Part shown: positions 10,908 to 23,996 of the stretch, one piece after another
Numbering within the stretch: the stretch's first letter is position 1
Layout: each line of letters begins with the position of its first letter
Source: Malania oleifera
Lineage: Eukaryota; Streptophyta; Magnoliopsida; Santalales; Ximeniaceae
Direction of reading: 5' to 3'
DNA length: 64,000 nt
Assembly (NCBI RefSeq): GCF_029873635.1
Contig: NC_080422.1
Span: 16,026,049 to 16,090,048, forward strand
Position numbers and translations under genes: made by a program
The notes under the pieces: generated by a model
Databases searched by the model: none
What the model saw: the letters and a program-made list of their open reading frames with translations, nothing else
Told to the model about the DNA's origin: nothing

Positions 10908-12883
10908 TGTTAGCTTTGGTGTAATATCAAAAGGCGGTGAATTGGATATTTAAAAATTATTACTCAAGTCAATCGGTTTAACAGTAGTATTATACAACCT
11001 ATGATCAGTCATTGTGATCAATAAATAATATACACATATAGTAAAAGTAAAGTGTAGAAAAGTAAACAATACACGCAATATGTTATCGAGGTTCGGCCAA
11101 ATTGCCTACGTCCCTACTTTGGCTACATCAACACAAGGATTCCGCTACGGCTCACTTAAACGGGTGGAACGACACCTAATACAACACACCTTACTAGGGT
11201 AACGCACCTAACTTTCCTAACTGGGTTTAGGTCAATCCGACACTATCCCATAGGGCTAGCCTCCCTCTTCAGGCTCACGCCTGAAATACAACAAATGATA
11301 TGAAATTTTTATACATGGAAATACGCTTCTTCATGAATAGATATGTACACCAATATAATTCAAGTAATATTGCAAGCATGAATGATATGTCAATATGCTT
11401 AATGCTCTAATGTGTGATAAACACTCAAATAAGTATAGATTATCAGTCCAGATCTAGAGTGTATACCAAAATAAGATTTGAAACACAGTATGGTGAATAT
11501 CACAAAGTTAGATTAAGGTTTCAAATATGCTAGTTAGTTGATTCAAGCAAACTCAACAAGATATTCTCAATGTACTAAGCACAATGAGTGTTTGAATGCA
11601 AGTTTTGAAAATGATTTTGCATACAAAAATATAGGCTTAGGTGTCTTGCAATAACAATGCAAGAACCACAACCTTCCAAGTCTTCTCACACAAGATTTAT
11701 CAAGTTAAATCAGTGGAAGAACTTGATGTTTCTACTCTCAATAAAATTAAACAATCAATATAATATAATGAGAGTATGAGCAGGCTAGATTAGACACATG
11801 TACTTTAAACATACTCACAACACTTGAAAGATCAAAGAAATTAAAGTGTATGGGTGTTTTGAGAGAGTTTGACCCTAATCAATTTTGTTAATCCTTTCTA
11901 ATTATTACAAATGAACATGTATATATAGGCAAGGAGAAATTTTTGACCGTTAGGGACTCAATGGGGATGATTAAAAAAGTTTAAAATAAGTTTAGAAAAA
12001 TTAATCCAGTTTACCCCTTTTAATTTTTAGTAAAAATTAATTTACACCACGAGATTTGGGTGCTCGGTCTGAGGTTCAGGTGTCCGAATAGACTCATTCA
12101 AAAAAATCACTTTTTAAAGGTTCGGGTGCCTGAAATCAAAGTCGATTGGCTGAACCAAAGTCAATAGCATTATGTCCAAAGTTCGGGTGCCCGAAGCTAA
12201 GTTCAGTTAACCGAACTGACCAATTCGGTCGCCCGAGGCCATAATGAACGTGAAGGTTCGGGTGCCCGGATAGTTGAAAAGTATTCTGACACAGGTTCAA
12301 GTGCCTGAGGGAGATACGCTCAAAGTAGTTCGAGTGCCTGAACACAAGTCAACAGTTTGACTTATCTAGGGTTCAGTCGCCCGAAGCGTTTTAAACACAG
12401 TGGTTCGGTTGCCCGAGCACTCTCAACATTTTCAATTTAAGTTCAATTTTATCCTATTTTAATTCCCCTGATATAGTGAGTGATGTTGGGGACTATTTTA
12501 CGTGTAAGTGCTGGGGCCTAGGGCCTTTTTAAGGTCTTTGAGAACACCGAAAAAATTTGGCATTAGTCGACTGAAAGGGTGATCCTTAAGGTCTCTCTAA
12601 GGTCTTGAACATACCTACCTATCATGCATGATGCAAATTATTACTAGTCATAGGTGTACAGTCCATAATTAAATTTACATCCCAAAATGAAGAAGATGAA
12701 TAGAAAATACAAATTACAGCACAGATTTCTTCATTCTTCTGTACGAACACCACACACCATCATGATATGTCTTTCAGTTCGAGTACGCGAGCAAGGTGAA
12801 CCTGAATGCAAGTCTTAATACAAACCATTAGCATCAAGAGTATTTGTCATAATCAAAACTGGGTGTGACTTATCAGGTCAATA
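10908..12883 (-). repeat. Solo SIRE-like long LTR (copy A)
   Basis: 1976 bp, starting TGTTAGCTTTGGTG and ending GGTCAATA (expected CA decayed to TA). It is the reverse-orientation relative of 16333-18412, sharing both ends and a GTTATCGAGGTTCGGCCAA block. Flanking 5-mers GTAAG (10903-10907) and GTAAA (12884-12888) are a target duplication with one change. No PBS, gag or second LTR adjoins it, so it is a solo LTR. It carries a cluster of TTCGGGTGCCCGAA-type repeats at 12055-12420. Confidence 0.82.
12055..12420. repeat. Cluster of TTCGGGTGCCCGAA-type inverted-repeat motifs
   Basis: About ten imperfect, self-complementary 12-16-mers occur here, such as GGTTCGGGTGCCCGGA (12254), AGTTCGGGTGCCCGAAG (12180) and ATTCGGTCGCCCGAGG (12223). 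They are spaced roughly 25-45 bp apart within the LTR. Confidence 0.85.
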
Positions 12884-12888
12884 GTAAA

Positions 12889-13340
12889 GGCTCGTTTAAC
12901 TCAATAAGTAATTACAAAACTTATTTTTTAAGTTTATTTATTAAATAAGATAAACTTAAATGAGGTTGAATTTGACTCATTAAGATTCTGAACTATTCAT
13001 ATATAGGCTCATTGACTTGTTAATGAGCTCGAATTAGGTCTTTTTAAGCTAGTTGTCTGATTTAAAGGTCCAAATAAAATGTAATAAAGATGTCAATTTA
13101 CTACTCACTTAATCAAATTTATTTTGGTATTCATTTTTCATTATTTTCCCAATTTCTAAATGTTTAGGTTGCATTCTCAAAAACAAGAAAAAGAATGAAC
13201 TCTAAGAAAAGAAAATAAGACGATTTTGCATTGAGACATTTGGTATAGGATTTGATTGATGCTAATATACTAAAGTTTTAGATGAAGAGTAGGAAAGAAA
13301 ATCCCAATATGATAACCAATGGCCAAATCATAGAAGCCCG

Positions 13341-13385
<45 letters not shown>

Positions 13386-14049
13386 TTGAAGTAGAGTTTA
13401 AGGAGAATTATAATAAGGAAAATGCAAATACCGTAGCAGAAGGATGCCAAAACGAACTATATGAACATAGCACATTTTCTTTGACCTTGAACCATTAATT
13501 ATACTCAATAGTCATCCAGTCATCCAATACTAATCAAAATCTGTTGCTCAATGCTATTCCAAGTACTTCGACTCTTATTCTTATAATTCATAACACATTG
13601 TCCTATAAAAGTATGATATAGAAATAGTCAATTGTCAAAAGGATGAGAATGTGACCCTGTGGGTGTAGGAGGTACAACCCATAGTGAAAATAATATGTTT
13701 TGAGCAACTATATATACAAGACCTTGGCCCGTGTTTCACTACTTAATTTTCTCTTGTTTTCCAATTGCCACAGGAATGCATTGCTTGAGATCCTAAACAA
13801 AGCTTATGTCCCTTATGACATTCATCTTGATAATTTTGAAATTTTGGTTAGTTCTATTCTGGCATTTAATAACATTACTTTTACTGATGAAGGAAAACTT
13901 TCAGAGTGGTGCCGACATTAGGTTTTGATGATCTATTTGATTAGCCAATATTTAGTGATTTTTTTGGAAACCAAACAAGTATGGAGAATCAATCCATCGG
14001 TTTATTTAACTTGTGTTTTTTAAAAAAAAAAAAATTTGGAAACGGAGTC
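12889..14049. other. Intergenic; (TA)n and a possible gypsy pol fragment
   Basis: Mostly AT-rich with no gene. A perfect (TA)n runs at 13343-13383. The plus-strand frame 13760-13918 reads LLEILNKAYVPYDIHL, then FEILVSSILAFNNITFTDEG. This resembles the linker between gag/protease and reverse transcriptase of Tat/Athila-like gypsy elements, but it is short and unsupported by neighbours, so the assignment is weak. Confidence 0.4.
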
Positions 14050-14229
14050 GCCATTGTTAGCCCTAGTGGCTAAGGTCCTTCATTCCAACTTATTTTGATG
14101 ATAACAACCCATTGGTGGTTCTTAGGTTAGCTAATATTTTTCGTCAAGTTCAGTTCAGATAAACAGGACAATACCAATGCAAGCATAAGGATCAAACGGA
14201 CCCTGATGAAACAATGAGCAAAAGCATAC

Positions 14230-15756
14230 TGATTACACGCTTAAATTGCGTATTTGGGTGCTTTAATTCATGCATTACGAAAAATATTTTTAATTAAATT
14301 TCTAATTACTCTCAATATTTTAACATTATGTCCTATTTATAATATTTGAGTTTTATTGAGTAATTTATGAATTTTTGATATTTTTTTTATTGCAGGACAA
14401 TTATTGGAAGCTAAAAATTGACGGTACTTCGTAATCTATACATAACTCTCTCATTCGACATCTGATTCAAATAATTCAGGATGTTGTAGAAAGATAAGAA
14501 AACGCTCTACAATTTTCATGTTTTGCGTTTTGAGAAATACTGGCTGCATCAAGGATGAAATCAGACGTAAAGTTACCATACGCTGTTTTGTGGACTATTT
14601 TGATATTATTTTGTAATCTGGGCGTAACTTTCTTGTCCGAACTCCGATATTCAAAATTTTGGGGAAAGCTGAGAAAGAGCTCTAGAACTTTTGTATTTCG
14701 AGCTTTGAGAGATACAAACGTTTACTAGGTCAAAATTGAATTTGAAAGTGAAGGGCAGTTGGAGCCAAATTGAGAAAAAAAAAAACCATAAATTTTTTAC
14801 GTGACCCAGCCATGCGGACATGAGCTGGCGCTGGGAAAGGGCAAAAGGAGTTGCAATATGTTTCATATATATATATATATGGAAAGATTTTGAAAAGTCA
14901 AAGTACGAGGGGGGGGTAGGTTTTGTGGTTTTCTTTCTTCTTTTTTTGTTTGTCTTCTGGCAGGAGGGAGGCTGGGGAGGCCGTGTGCACCAGGGCATCT
15001 CTCCACGGCTAGTCTCTCTCTCTCTCTCTCTATTGTTTTTTTTATTTCAATCCTAAACAATTGTTGGATCTATTTTTATTATAAAAAAAATTAGTTTGAT
15101 TTTCTTGTTATTTAAATATTGTTAATTAGTTTTTAAATTGAATATTTTTCTCTCTTCTATTCCCTTTCTTTAGTTTATTTGTTTAATAAAAAGTTGTGAT
15201 TAGAATTTTATTTTAATTTAAATTATTTAGTTTAGATTGTTTTTTTTTTTTTTTTTAAGTCTTGAGTTGAATCTTTAATATTTGTTTAGGTCATTCTTCA
15301 GTTTGTTTTTCTTACTTGGAGTCTTTGTTAGCATTTAAATATTTTCTTTGAGTATTTTAATTATTAAAGTTAGTGTTTTTATTTAGTTAGAGTTTATTTT
15401 TGTTTGGGTTTATGTTTAAAGTTACTATTTTTATTTAATAAAATGAATGCAGGATTTGTTTCTTTCATTATTCTAGCATTAAATCTGACATTTATTTATT
15501 TATTTTTATGCATGATAAATTTCCAGTTAGGATTTACGTTGTTTTAAGTTTCATTGTAAAAATTCCAAAATCCCCAGGAACTAAATCTGAATTGTGTTCA
15601 GTAATTTGTCTTTTCTTAATTTCTTTTAGAATTACACAAATTTTAGAACTAAACTGCATTCCCTAAGGGGACGATCTGGCCCTTAAGCTAACTATTACAC
15701 GACTGAACTCCTATACTTGGGATAGCTTTCGAACTGCTCATTTTTAGAGTGAGTTA
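14230..15756 (+). repeat. ATH1 5' LTR
   Basis: 1527 bp, beginning TGATTACACGC and ending GAGTTA (CA decayed to TA). It matches 21441-23006 throughout. It includes a TATATATATATA run near 14867-14880 and a short CT run at 15012-15031, which suggests a TATA box and leader within the LTR. Confidence 0.9.
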
Positions 15757-15762
15757 AGTTTT

Positions 15763-15779
15763 TGACGCCGTTACTGGAG
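15763..15779 (+). other. ATH1 primer-binding site
   Basis: TGACGCCGTTACTGGAG lies seven bases after the LTR. It resembles TGGCGCCGTTGCCGGGG, complementary to plant tRNA-Asp and typical of Athila elements, with about four changes. Confidence 0.7.
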
Positions 15780-16332
15780 AATGTCGGTCTTAGTCTCAAA
15801 TTAGTGTTTTTCCTGTTATATTAATTATTCTCATGAAAAAAAAATTGAGTTTTGAGAAAAAAAGAAAAAATAAATAATAAACATGGCTACACCTGCACCA
15901 TGAACGCTTATGGATTTTTTGCAGCTTACATATACCAATGCACCATCTTACACTGTTTTACCTAATGAATAACTTGAGTTCATGATGTAGCGTGGGAGGA
16001 TGTCATTGATACCTCAGTTCTATGGGATGGAATCTGAGTATCCTTATCGCCACCTGATGGAGTTTGAGTTGACTTGTAATATTTTTTTTATCTCATGCTA
16101 GAACTGATGAATTTACTAGACTTCGTTTATTTCTTGCTTCTTTGAAGGATAGGGTGAAGATGTGGTTTAATTCTTTAAAACCTCACTCTATCTCTAATTG
16201 GGCTAATATGAAGCGTGAATTTTGGCATAGGTTTTGTCCTTCACAAAGAACTCAATTTTTGTAGGAACAGATCATTCAGTTTATGCAGAAGGGTAATGAA
16301 ACTTTTCAGGCTTGCTAGGAGAGGTTCAATGA

Positions 16333-18412
16333 TGTTGACCTGATTGGTCACACCCAGTTTTGATTATGACAAATACTCTTAGTACTAATGATTGTACTAA
16401 GACTTGCATGCAGGTTCACCTTGTGCGCGCTTTTGGACTAAAAGACATATCATGATAGTGTGCGGTGTTCGTGCCGAAGAATGAGGAATTGTGTTGTGTA
16501 TTTGCATTCATTATTTCTTTTTTTCATTCTAAGATGTAAATTAATTATGAACTGTGCACTCCTATGACTTGTAATAATTTGCATCATACATGGTAGGTAG
16601 GTATACTCAAATCAATTCTAGTTAGACTTTAGGTACCTACACAGACCATAGATTTTTTCGGTGTCCTCAAAATGAAAAAAAAAATACCTCGAAATGACCC
16701 TAGGACACTCACTCATTCATACACATGTTTGGTCATTTAAAATAGGGTGATTGTTGTTTGAAATAGGACCAAAATGTACTAAGTGTGCACTCTTGGTCGA
16801 CCAAACTTTCCTGTACAAAAATGCCCAGTCAACCGAACCAGTGTTGGGTCAACAAGTTGACCATAGCTCGGTCGACCGAACTCTTACAACTCATTTGACC
16901 CCAGTTGACCGAACTCCCCAAGAGTCAACTTTATTGACTACCTATTCAACCGTGCCCATAATACATTGCAACGCTCTAGTCGACTAATTTCCCACGTGTG
17001 GGAACTCAATTGTCCCGATCGATTGACTGGCTCAGTTCAAAATGGTCCCAATCGATTGAACCTCGCTAAAATAAGAAAATCGCTTTGGACTTACAAGTTC
17101 GGTCAACCAACCATGTAGTTCATTTTATTCTCAGTCGACCGAACCTCAAGAACTTCGGCCTACCGAACTTGTCTCGGTCGACCGGTGCTCTCGGGTTGCC
17201 CCTTATTTTTTACCACAGTTAATATTTTTAAACGGGGTTAATTTATTTAAATAATATTAAAACATTTATAATAATTCTGGATGTGTCCTTAACGGTCATA
17301 ATCAGGGGGAAGTCTATAAATACCCCCTCATTTGGAATAATTAGCAAGAGATTAGCAAGATCATTAAGGCCAAAATTCTCTCAAATTCAAAAATCATTTT
17401 ATAGCCTATACTACTCTCATACACTTCAAAACTTCACTTTCCTTGATCATTTAAGTGTTGTGAATATTTCTAAATTGCTTGTGTCTAATCTAGCTTGCTC
17501 ATACTCTCATCTTCTATATTGCTTGATTGATTTTATTTGAGAGTATAGCCTAAAGTTCTTCCACCAATTTCCCTTGATAAATCTTGTGGGGGAAGACTTT
17601 AAGGGTTGTGGTTCTTGCATTATCATTGCAAGATACCTAAACCTACATTTTGGTGTGCAAAAATCCTTTTCAAAAAGTTAGTGTCTCAAACAACTCCATT
17701 GTGCTTTGTATATTGAAATATCTCTTTGAGTTTGCTTGATTCAACTTGCTTAGCATATTTGAAACTATGTTCTAATTTTGTGTTATTCATATACTGTGTT
17801 TCAAATCTTGCTTGATTATACACTCTAGATCTGAACTGAAAATCCATACTTGAATGAGTGTTTAGCACACATTAGAGCAATGAGCATATCTACATATCAT
17901 TCGTACTTGCAATATTGATTGAGCAGTATTGGTGCACATATCTACTTATCTAGAAGTGTATTTCCGTATACACATTTTATACACATTAGTTGTATTCTAG
18001 GCGCGGGCCTGAAGAGGGAGACTAGCCTTGAGGAATAGTCCCGGATTGGCTTAGACCAGGTTAGGAAAGTTAGGTGCGTCATCCTGTTAAGGCATGTTGG
18101 TTGAGGTCAGCCCCTTGAATTGACTTGGTTTGTTTAGGTGTCGCTCCACCCATTTAAGTGAGCATTATAGTGGTAATCCTTGTGCTAGTGTGGCCAAGGC
18201 AAGGACGTAGGCAATTTGGCCAAACCTCAATAACATATTGCGTGTACTGTTTACCTTTCTGCACTTTACATTTACTGCATGTGTATGTTTATTTTTTGAT
18301 TGCATAAACTGACCTTAGACCATATTACACTGTTGGTAAAACCAATTGACCTAGGTAATAAATTTTAAATACCCAATTCACCCCCCCTCTTGGGATTGCA
18401 CCAAAGCTAACA
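16333..18412 (+). repeat. Solo SIRE-like long LTR (copy P) inside ATH1 gag
   Basis: 2080 bp, TGTTGACCTGATTGG...CCAAAGCTAACA, with flanking AATGA (16328-16332) and AAGGA (18413-18417), a target duplication with one change. Removing it restores the gag frame (ERFND before, LLSTCPHHGFE after), a strong internal check. It is the plus-strand relative of 10908-12883. It has TCGGTCGACCGA-type repeats (16790-17210) and a C tract near its end (18381-18389). Confidence 0.88.
16790..17210. repeat. Cluster of CGGTCGACCG-type palindromic motifs
   Basis: About eleven imperfect palindromes around GGTCGACC, for example CTCGGTCGACCGAAC (16866), TCAGTCGACCGAACC (17131) and TCTCGGTCGACCGG (17172). The location within the LTR corresponds to the TTCGGGTGCCCGAA cluster of copy A. 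Confidence 0.85.
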
Positions 18413-19414
18413 AAGGATCTACTAAGTACTTGTCCACATCACGGGTTTGAATCATGGAGGTTAGTTAATTGTTTCTATACAGCTCTTACTCCTGATTGCA
18501 AGCACTCTGTTCAGACCATGTGCAATGGAGAACTCTTCAACAAGGAACCGGATCAGGCACTATCATTCTTTGATTACCTAATTGAAAGTGTTCAACAATG
18601 GAATACATGATAAAATCAGGCACCCATGATAGTACAACCTATCAGCGCAATCAGTGGTGGAGATAAATATGAGCCAACATATTACCCAAACACTCTTCCG
18701 CCTCAGTATTAGCCACAACAGATCCCTGAGAGCTGTGCGCCGTCAAGATTTTAATCTAATACAGCACCTGCTCCACCAGCGATGTCTTTTGAGGATGCCT
18801 TCCAACATTTCATGCAAATTCAAATCAATCAGTATACTTAGGCCATAAATGAATTGCAGGACACCGCTAATACAATGAGCACACAGTTGAATATCTTAGA
18901 AAAAGGGGAATTTCCTGTAAAACCTCAGCCTAATCCTCAAGAATACTAGCAGCAACAACAACAAATACATCATGTTTCTCTTGAGACAACGGAGGTCATC
19001 ATTACTTTGAGAAGCTGGAAAGAAGTTTCCCAACCTAAGATGCTCATCAACAAATAACCAGTTATCCCAGCACCTGAAGTTATGGCTGAAACAAATGAAG
19101 TCAAAGAAAAACCAAAGGAAGTAGACCTAGAAGTGAAGCATACAGTTAATAAGGAGGCTGATACTAATAAGGAGTACCAACCTGTGGTACCTTATCCTCA
19201 GAGCTTGGCAGTCGTGGAACCATCACTCCCGACTGGAATAAATGTCAAGGAGTCCAATGCTGAAGCAAATCCCCACAGTGATAAGATTATTTGTACACTC
19301 GATAAAGAGGGTGAGCAGAATGGTGAATGTTTAAATTTCAAGGAACTAGGTAAAACTTTTAATGCTAATGCTTCTAAAGAACTAAAGGTAACTGTTCTAA
19401 CAAATTTTCCTTAA

Positions 19415-21440
19415 AAAAAACTAGTTCATAAAGAATAAATTTCCTAGAAAATATGCTGAATAAAAATTTTTTCTTATTTAAACAAGAAAGGTAATATGCA
19501 TATGTATTGTATGGTAATTTGAAGAATATTAATTCATTTGAGGCCGACTTTCATGCAGGTATGCAGACTGATTCATTGTGGCGGCTCAAATTTGGAGACC
19601 CACTAGTTCAATTTATAGACTTGCACCTACTAGACAAAATTCCTCTAGAGCCTCTGCCAAATAACTGTGATGTTTTTATTTCCCTTCTTTTTAATTTTTT
19701 TTACTTTATTTTATTTTTAGTTAATTTTCAAGTACATTTTTTTTGTAGTTTTAGTTTTTATTTTCCATTACTTCTCCACCCAGGTACGCCCTACTTCTCC
19801 CATGCACACCTTTTCTATCTCCTCTATGCTTTCACATTGAGGATAATGTTCCATTTTAGTTGGGGGTGGTGACAATTTGCATGTGACACTGTGCACGTCT
19901 ACTTGCTGGGTTTTATATTATAAAAAAAAAAATAAGAAAGAAAGAAAGAGTATTGAGGATAAATAATTATGTCATGATTAACACTGACATAAACCCTTCA
20001 AAGACAATTTATACGTAGTTTCTCTTTATATGATTTTGTAACTCCATGAAAAATTGATTGGTAGTACACTCGTGTTAATTTGGGTACATAAACTCTTGTA
20101 TTTATATGGTATCTCATGATACTAAAAATACACGTTCACGTGACTTGTAGCAATTAGGTTTCCTTATGAGCACTGAGAGAGCGCCTGTGGCAACTATGAC
20201 ACCTTGTGAGGCATTGTTGAGCCATTTATTATTTTTTTGAGTTTTTGATATCAGCTCAGAGTTCATGAAACTCAACTTTTCTTTTTTCTTTTTTTCTAGA
20301 TATTCTTTGTACACTAGTCTATGTTTTTGACTTGCTAGCCTAGAGGTGACATCTAGTGGGGAGATAGAAACTTAGGTCTTGTAGCATACTCAAGATGTGA
20401 AGGCTGAGCCACCCCTAGAAATAGACTTAGTTCATTGACTACTGTTTGAGCTTAATTCTCATGAGTAGTATGAAGACAACAAAAGAAGTGTAATAATTGT
20501 CCTGATTGACAATGAAAAGACAAAAAATGAAGAATAAGCAGAAGAAAGAATAAGACAAATAGAAATGCACATAAAATGAAATGCCAATGCCTGCTCCTCA
20601 CAAATACAACAAAAAGTCAGGGACGCGACACATGTTATCCACATATGAATACTCTTCAACCGCTTAATGCCTCAGATGTACTCACGCCTGGTTTGTGAAT
20701 AAGTTGATCTAGGGTGGTCTTGGTTGGATATGACCAGTAGGTGAGAAGATGCTAGGGTGAAGGACCCGACACCTTACAAATAGGCTGAATCCTTTTCAGA
20801 CTAGTCCACTCCATACATTTAGCCTTTGTTCCTTACAATATGTAGGATGTTTGATCGCGACACTCCTCCTTACATATGACGAGTGAATCCATCCTTTTTA
20901 AGTGTTTTTGAGGATATATTAGTTAGGCTGAGTCAAAACGACCATTCTGTAGGTGTCTACTGGTATCATGGGTGTAACGAATCACACACATTACACATGC
21001 CTCGAGATTTCGCCTATTTATACTCGAATTTATATGGCTACATTAACTTTGAATTGTAATTGCTAGTTAACTTCATATGAGTATCTTGTTCTTAATAGCT
21101 ATATAATGATGAAACTTACATGAATGACTTACTTCAGAGTTGTGTGCATTGTATATGATGATCTGGTGTGTAATATGGTGATATTCATGTATGTGAAATG
21201 TTATATTCGTGTTGCATGTACATTCATTTAATGTTCCTTGGAATTGGTGTTTGTGGGCGTCGCCCTGAAAACTCTCACAAGACTACAACTCGTCCACTAG
21301 GATTGACCTAGGGTTTTAAAGCTTTGTTAAATTTGGTAAATGCAATCGTATTTCCCGCAAAAGAGGAGGTAGATAGGATTTGGTAGCTTTCTTAGTTTTT
21401 TTTTTTTTTGTTAGGGACTATCAAAACTTTAGTTGGGGGG
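19415..21440 (+). other. ATH1 3' internal region without pol
   Basis: A short open stretch (19507-19680) includes DSLWRLKFGDPLVQFIDLHL. It is followed by pyrimidine-rich sequence and a LRIMFHFSWGW-like end (19835-19870). From about 20060 the sequence matches, in opposite orientation, the 3' internal region of ATH2 (31930-33540), for instance the GGTGTTTGTGGGCGTC...CTCGTCCACTAGGATTGACC block at 21246-21306. No pol domains were found. Confidence 0.7.
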
Positions 21441-22223
21441 TGTGCTTACGCACTTAAATTGCGTAATTAGGTGTTTTAATTCATACATTACGAATTATAT
21501 TTTTAATTAAATGCCTGATTAATCTCAATATTTTAACATTGTGTCCTATTTATAATATTTGGATTTTATTAAGTAATTTATGAATTTTTGGTTTTTTTTT
21601 TTTATCGCAGGGCGGCTATTGGAAGCTAAAAATTGATGGTACTTCGTAATCTATGCATAACTTTCTCATCCAACCTTTGATTCAAATAATTTAGGATGCT
21701 ATAAAAAGATAAGAAAACGCTCTACAATTTTCATGTTTTGCGTTTTGAGAAATACTGGTTGCATCAAGGTTGAAATCGGACATGAAGTTACCATACACTG
21801 TTTTATGGACTATTTCGACATTATTCTATAATCTAGGCATAAATTTCTTGTACGAGCTCCGATCGAAATGATTCAAAATATGGGGAAAGCTAAGAAAAAG
21901 CTCTACAGCTTTCGTGTTTCAAGATTTAAGAGATACGAACGTTTACTAGGTCAAAATTGGATTTGAAAGTGATAGGCAGCTGGAGTCAAATTGAGATGAA
22001 AAAAAAAACCCATAAATTTTTTACATGACCCAGCCATGTGGACGTGCGCTGGGTGCTGGGAGAGGACAAAAGGGACTGCAATGTGTTTCATATATATATA
22101 TGGAAAAATTTTGAAAAGTCAAATTAGGAGGGGGGTTAGGTTTTGTAGTTTTCTTTCTTCTTTTTTGTTTTTCTTCTGGCAAGAGGGAGGCTGGGGAGGT
22201 CATGCGCACCAAGGCATCTCTCC

Positions 22224-22301
<78 letters not shown>

Positions 22302-23006
22302 ATTTTTTTTTTATTTGAATCTTAAACAATTGTTGGATCTATTTTTATTATAAAAAAATTAGTTTGATTTTCTTATTATTTAAATATTGTTAATTAGTTT
22401 TTAAATTGAATCTTTTTCTCTCTTCTATTCCCTTTCTTTAGTTTATTTGTTTAATAAAAAGTTGTGGTTGGAGTTTTATTTTAGTTTAAATTATTCAGTT
22501 TAAATTTTTTTTTTAAGTCTTGCGTTGAATCTTTAATATTTGTTTGGGTCATTCTTCAGTTTGTTTTTCTTATTTGGAGTCTTTGTTAGCATTTAAATTT
22601 TTTTCTTTGGGTATTTTAATTATTAAAGTTAGTGTTTTTATTTAGTTAGAGTTTATTTTTGTTTGGGTTTATGTTTAAAGTTACTATTTTTATTTAATAG
22701 AATGATTGCAGGGTTTGTTTCTTTCATTATTCTAGCATTGAATCTAGCATTTATTTATTTATTTTTATGCATGATAAATTTCTAGTTAGGATTTACATTA
22801 TTTTAAGTTTCATTGCAAAAATTTCAGGAACTGATTCTGAACTGTGTTCAATAATTTATCTTTTCTTAATTTCTTTTGGAATTACACAAATTTTGGAACT
22901 AGACTGCATTCCTTGAGGAGACGATCTGGCCGTTGGACTAATTATTACATGAGTAAACTTCTATACTTGGGATAACTTCCGAAATGCTCATTTTTAGAGT
23001 GAGTCA
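21441..23006 (+). repeat. ATH1 3' LTR
   Basis: 1566 bp, TGTGCTTACGCAC...GTGAGTCA, homologous to the 5' LTR. It holds a much longer CT microsatellite (22225-22299) than its partner, accounting for most of the length difference. Confidence 0.9.
22225..22299. repeat. (CT)n microsatellite
   Basis: Perfect CT run of about 37 units in the ATH1 3' LTR; the 5' LTR has only about ten units at the same place, so it expanded or contracted after insertion. Confidence 0.95.
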
Positions 23007-23996
23007 CATACACAAGGAATACTCAAGGCACAACCAACTGAAGTCCACATGAAGTTTTATATGTATAATGGGTTGTGTGTGAGGTAGGAAATTCCTATAA
23101 CTTTTGTGACATGATGTTGGTGAGAATACTTAGCAACAGTTGAGCAATTGCATCTGCATGATAGTTTATAGGATATCATTAAAAAACTAAATAAGTTTTC
23201 AAATATACCTTTACAAGATATCTTATACTTAAACAAACTTTTATAAGGACAAGTTTTTAACAAGATTTATATATTAATATCTCATAAACTTGGTCCCCAT
23301 TTTGTTTAAACAATGGTTAATCACTCAAAGGAAATGGATCAATTCAAGTGCTTAGATGGTTTTCTTAAAAGGGCCTGGTCTACAAAAAATTGTCAACGGT
23401 TTGGGAGAGCCCAGAAAAACCATCGACGATAAGGGTCAAATATGATTGTCCTACAAAAAATCGTCAACGATTTGGGAAAGCCTAGAAAAACCGTTGACGG
23501 TTTTTTACAGAGGCAGACTATAATAAATGTGCCAAAATAGCTAGTTTTTTATTTGTCTTGCCTCAATAAATGCCCAACAGCTAGTTTGTCTCCTTGGCCA
23601 TAAATATACCCCTTTAGCATTCATTAAGAACATTGATTGAAGCATTTGGTTGTTGAGATAATTTGTAAAGCATTAATTCTAGTTTTCTACTTGCTCAAAG
23701 CTCTCTTGGTACTTAGTCTTAGTTACACATCTTTTGCAACAAAGAGTAGTGTGAGGTTTATACTTGTATTATCAGTTCAAAAAGGAGCATTCCATATTGT
23801 ATCTATTTGCTTTCAAATTGTTGTATTTGGAGGTTCATGGTGAACCGTATGAAGGTGGTTCTAGGTGAACACCTTGTTGTAGCTCTTCGTTAGCAGCTAG
23901 GATAGTGTCCCATCTTGTAAAGGCTTCTTCGGCTTGAAAGGAGTTCATATAGTGGATTTCGGAATCCTTGAGTTGGACTTAAGGCATTGATGTAGG

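Larger units (their letters stand above)
15883..19414 (+). pseudogene. ATH1 gag, broken and interrupted
   Basis: A start codon at 15883 (MATPAP, then an early TGA) opens a gag-like region. Recognisable parts: YPYRHLMEFELTC (about 16040-16075), LFLASLKDRVKMWFNSLKP (about 16125-16185) and REFWHRFCPSQRTQFL (16215-16262), a standard Retrotrans_gag core. After the nested LTR it resumes at 18418 with LLSTCPHHGFESWRLVNCFY, and later ITLRSWKEV (18992-19018) and VVPYPQSL, the C-terminal gag landmarks of Athila-like elements. The last part (19082-19414) is an open, acidic 110-codon stretch. Stops at several points and at least one frameshift near 16085 make it a pseudogene. Confidence 0.82.
14230..23006 (+). 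mobile_element. ATH1: Athila-like gypsy element lacking pol
   Basis: Plus-strand element with LTRs 14230-15756 and 21441-23006, perfect target duplication CATAC (14225-14229, 23007-23011), a degenerate tRNA-Asp-type PBS at 15763-15779 and a G-rich PPT (AGTTGGGGGG) just before the right LTR. The internal region is only about 3.6 kb once the nested solo LTR (16333-18412) is removed. It contains a decayed gag and a long 3' tail but no recognisable protease, reverse transcriptase, RNase H or integrase. It is therefore a non-autonomous or internally deleted element that would depend on enzymes from relatives. Confidence 0.87.
14055..23996 (+). repeat. SIRE-like LTR fragment split by ATH1
   Basis: The pieces 14055-14229 and 23012-23996 read as one LTR of a third SIRE-like subfamily. 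It starts TGTTAGCCCTAGTGGC, has the typical TTTTGATGATAACAA early block, and later the CTTGAAAGGAGTTCATATAG and GATTTCGGAATCC region near the usual LTR 3' part. It includes GTCAACGGTTTGGG / AAACCGTTGACGG repeats (23395-23515). The fragment lacks its own end: the next SIRE unit begins at 23997. It is the host into which ATH1 inserted at CATAC. Confidence 0.6.

Noticed and set aside
12055-12420. Short regularly spaced repeats as a possible CRISPR array
   Set aside because: Units are imperfect palindromes with unequal spacing inside a plant LTR; no constant repeat-spacer structure and not a prokaryotic genome.
13700-13921. 73-codon plus-strand frame as a host gene exon
   Set aside because: The only readable similarity is to a linker region of Tat/Athila gypsy polyproteins; too short and isolated to call a gene.
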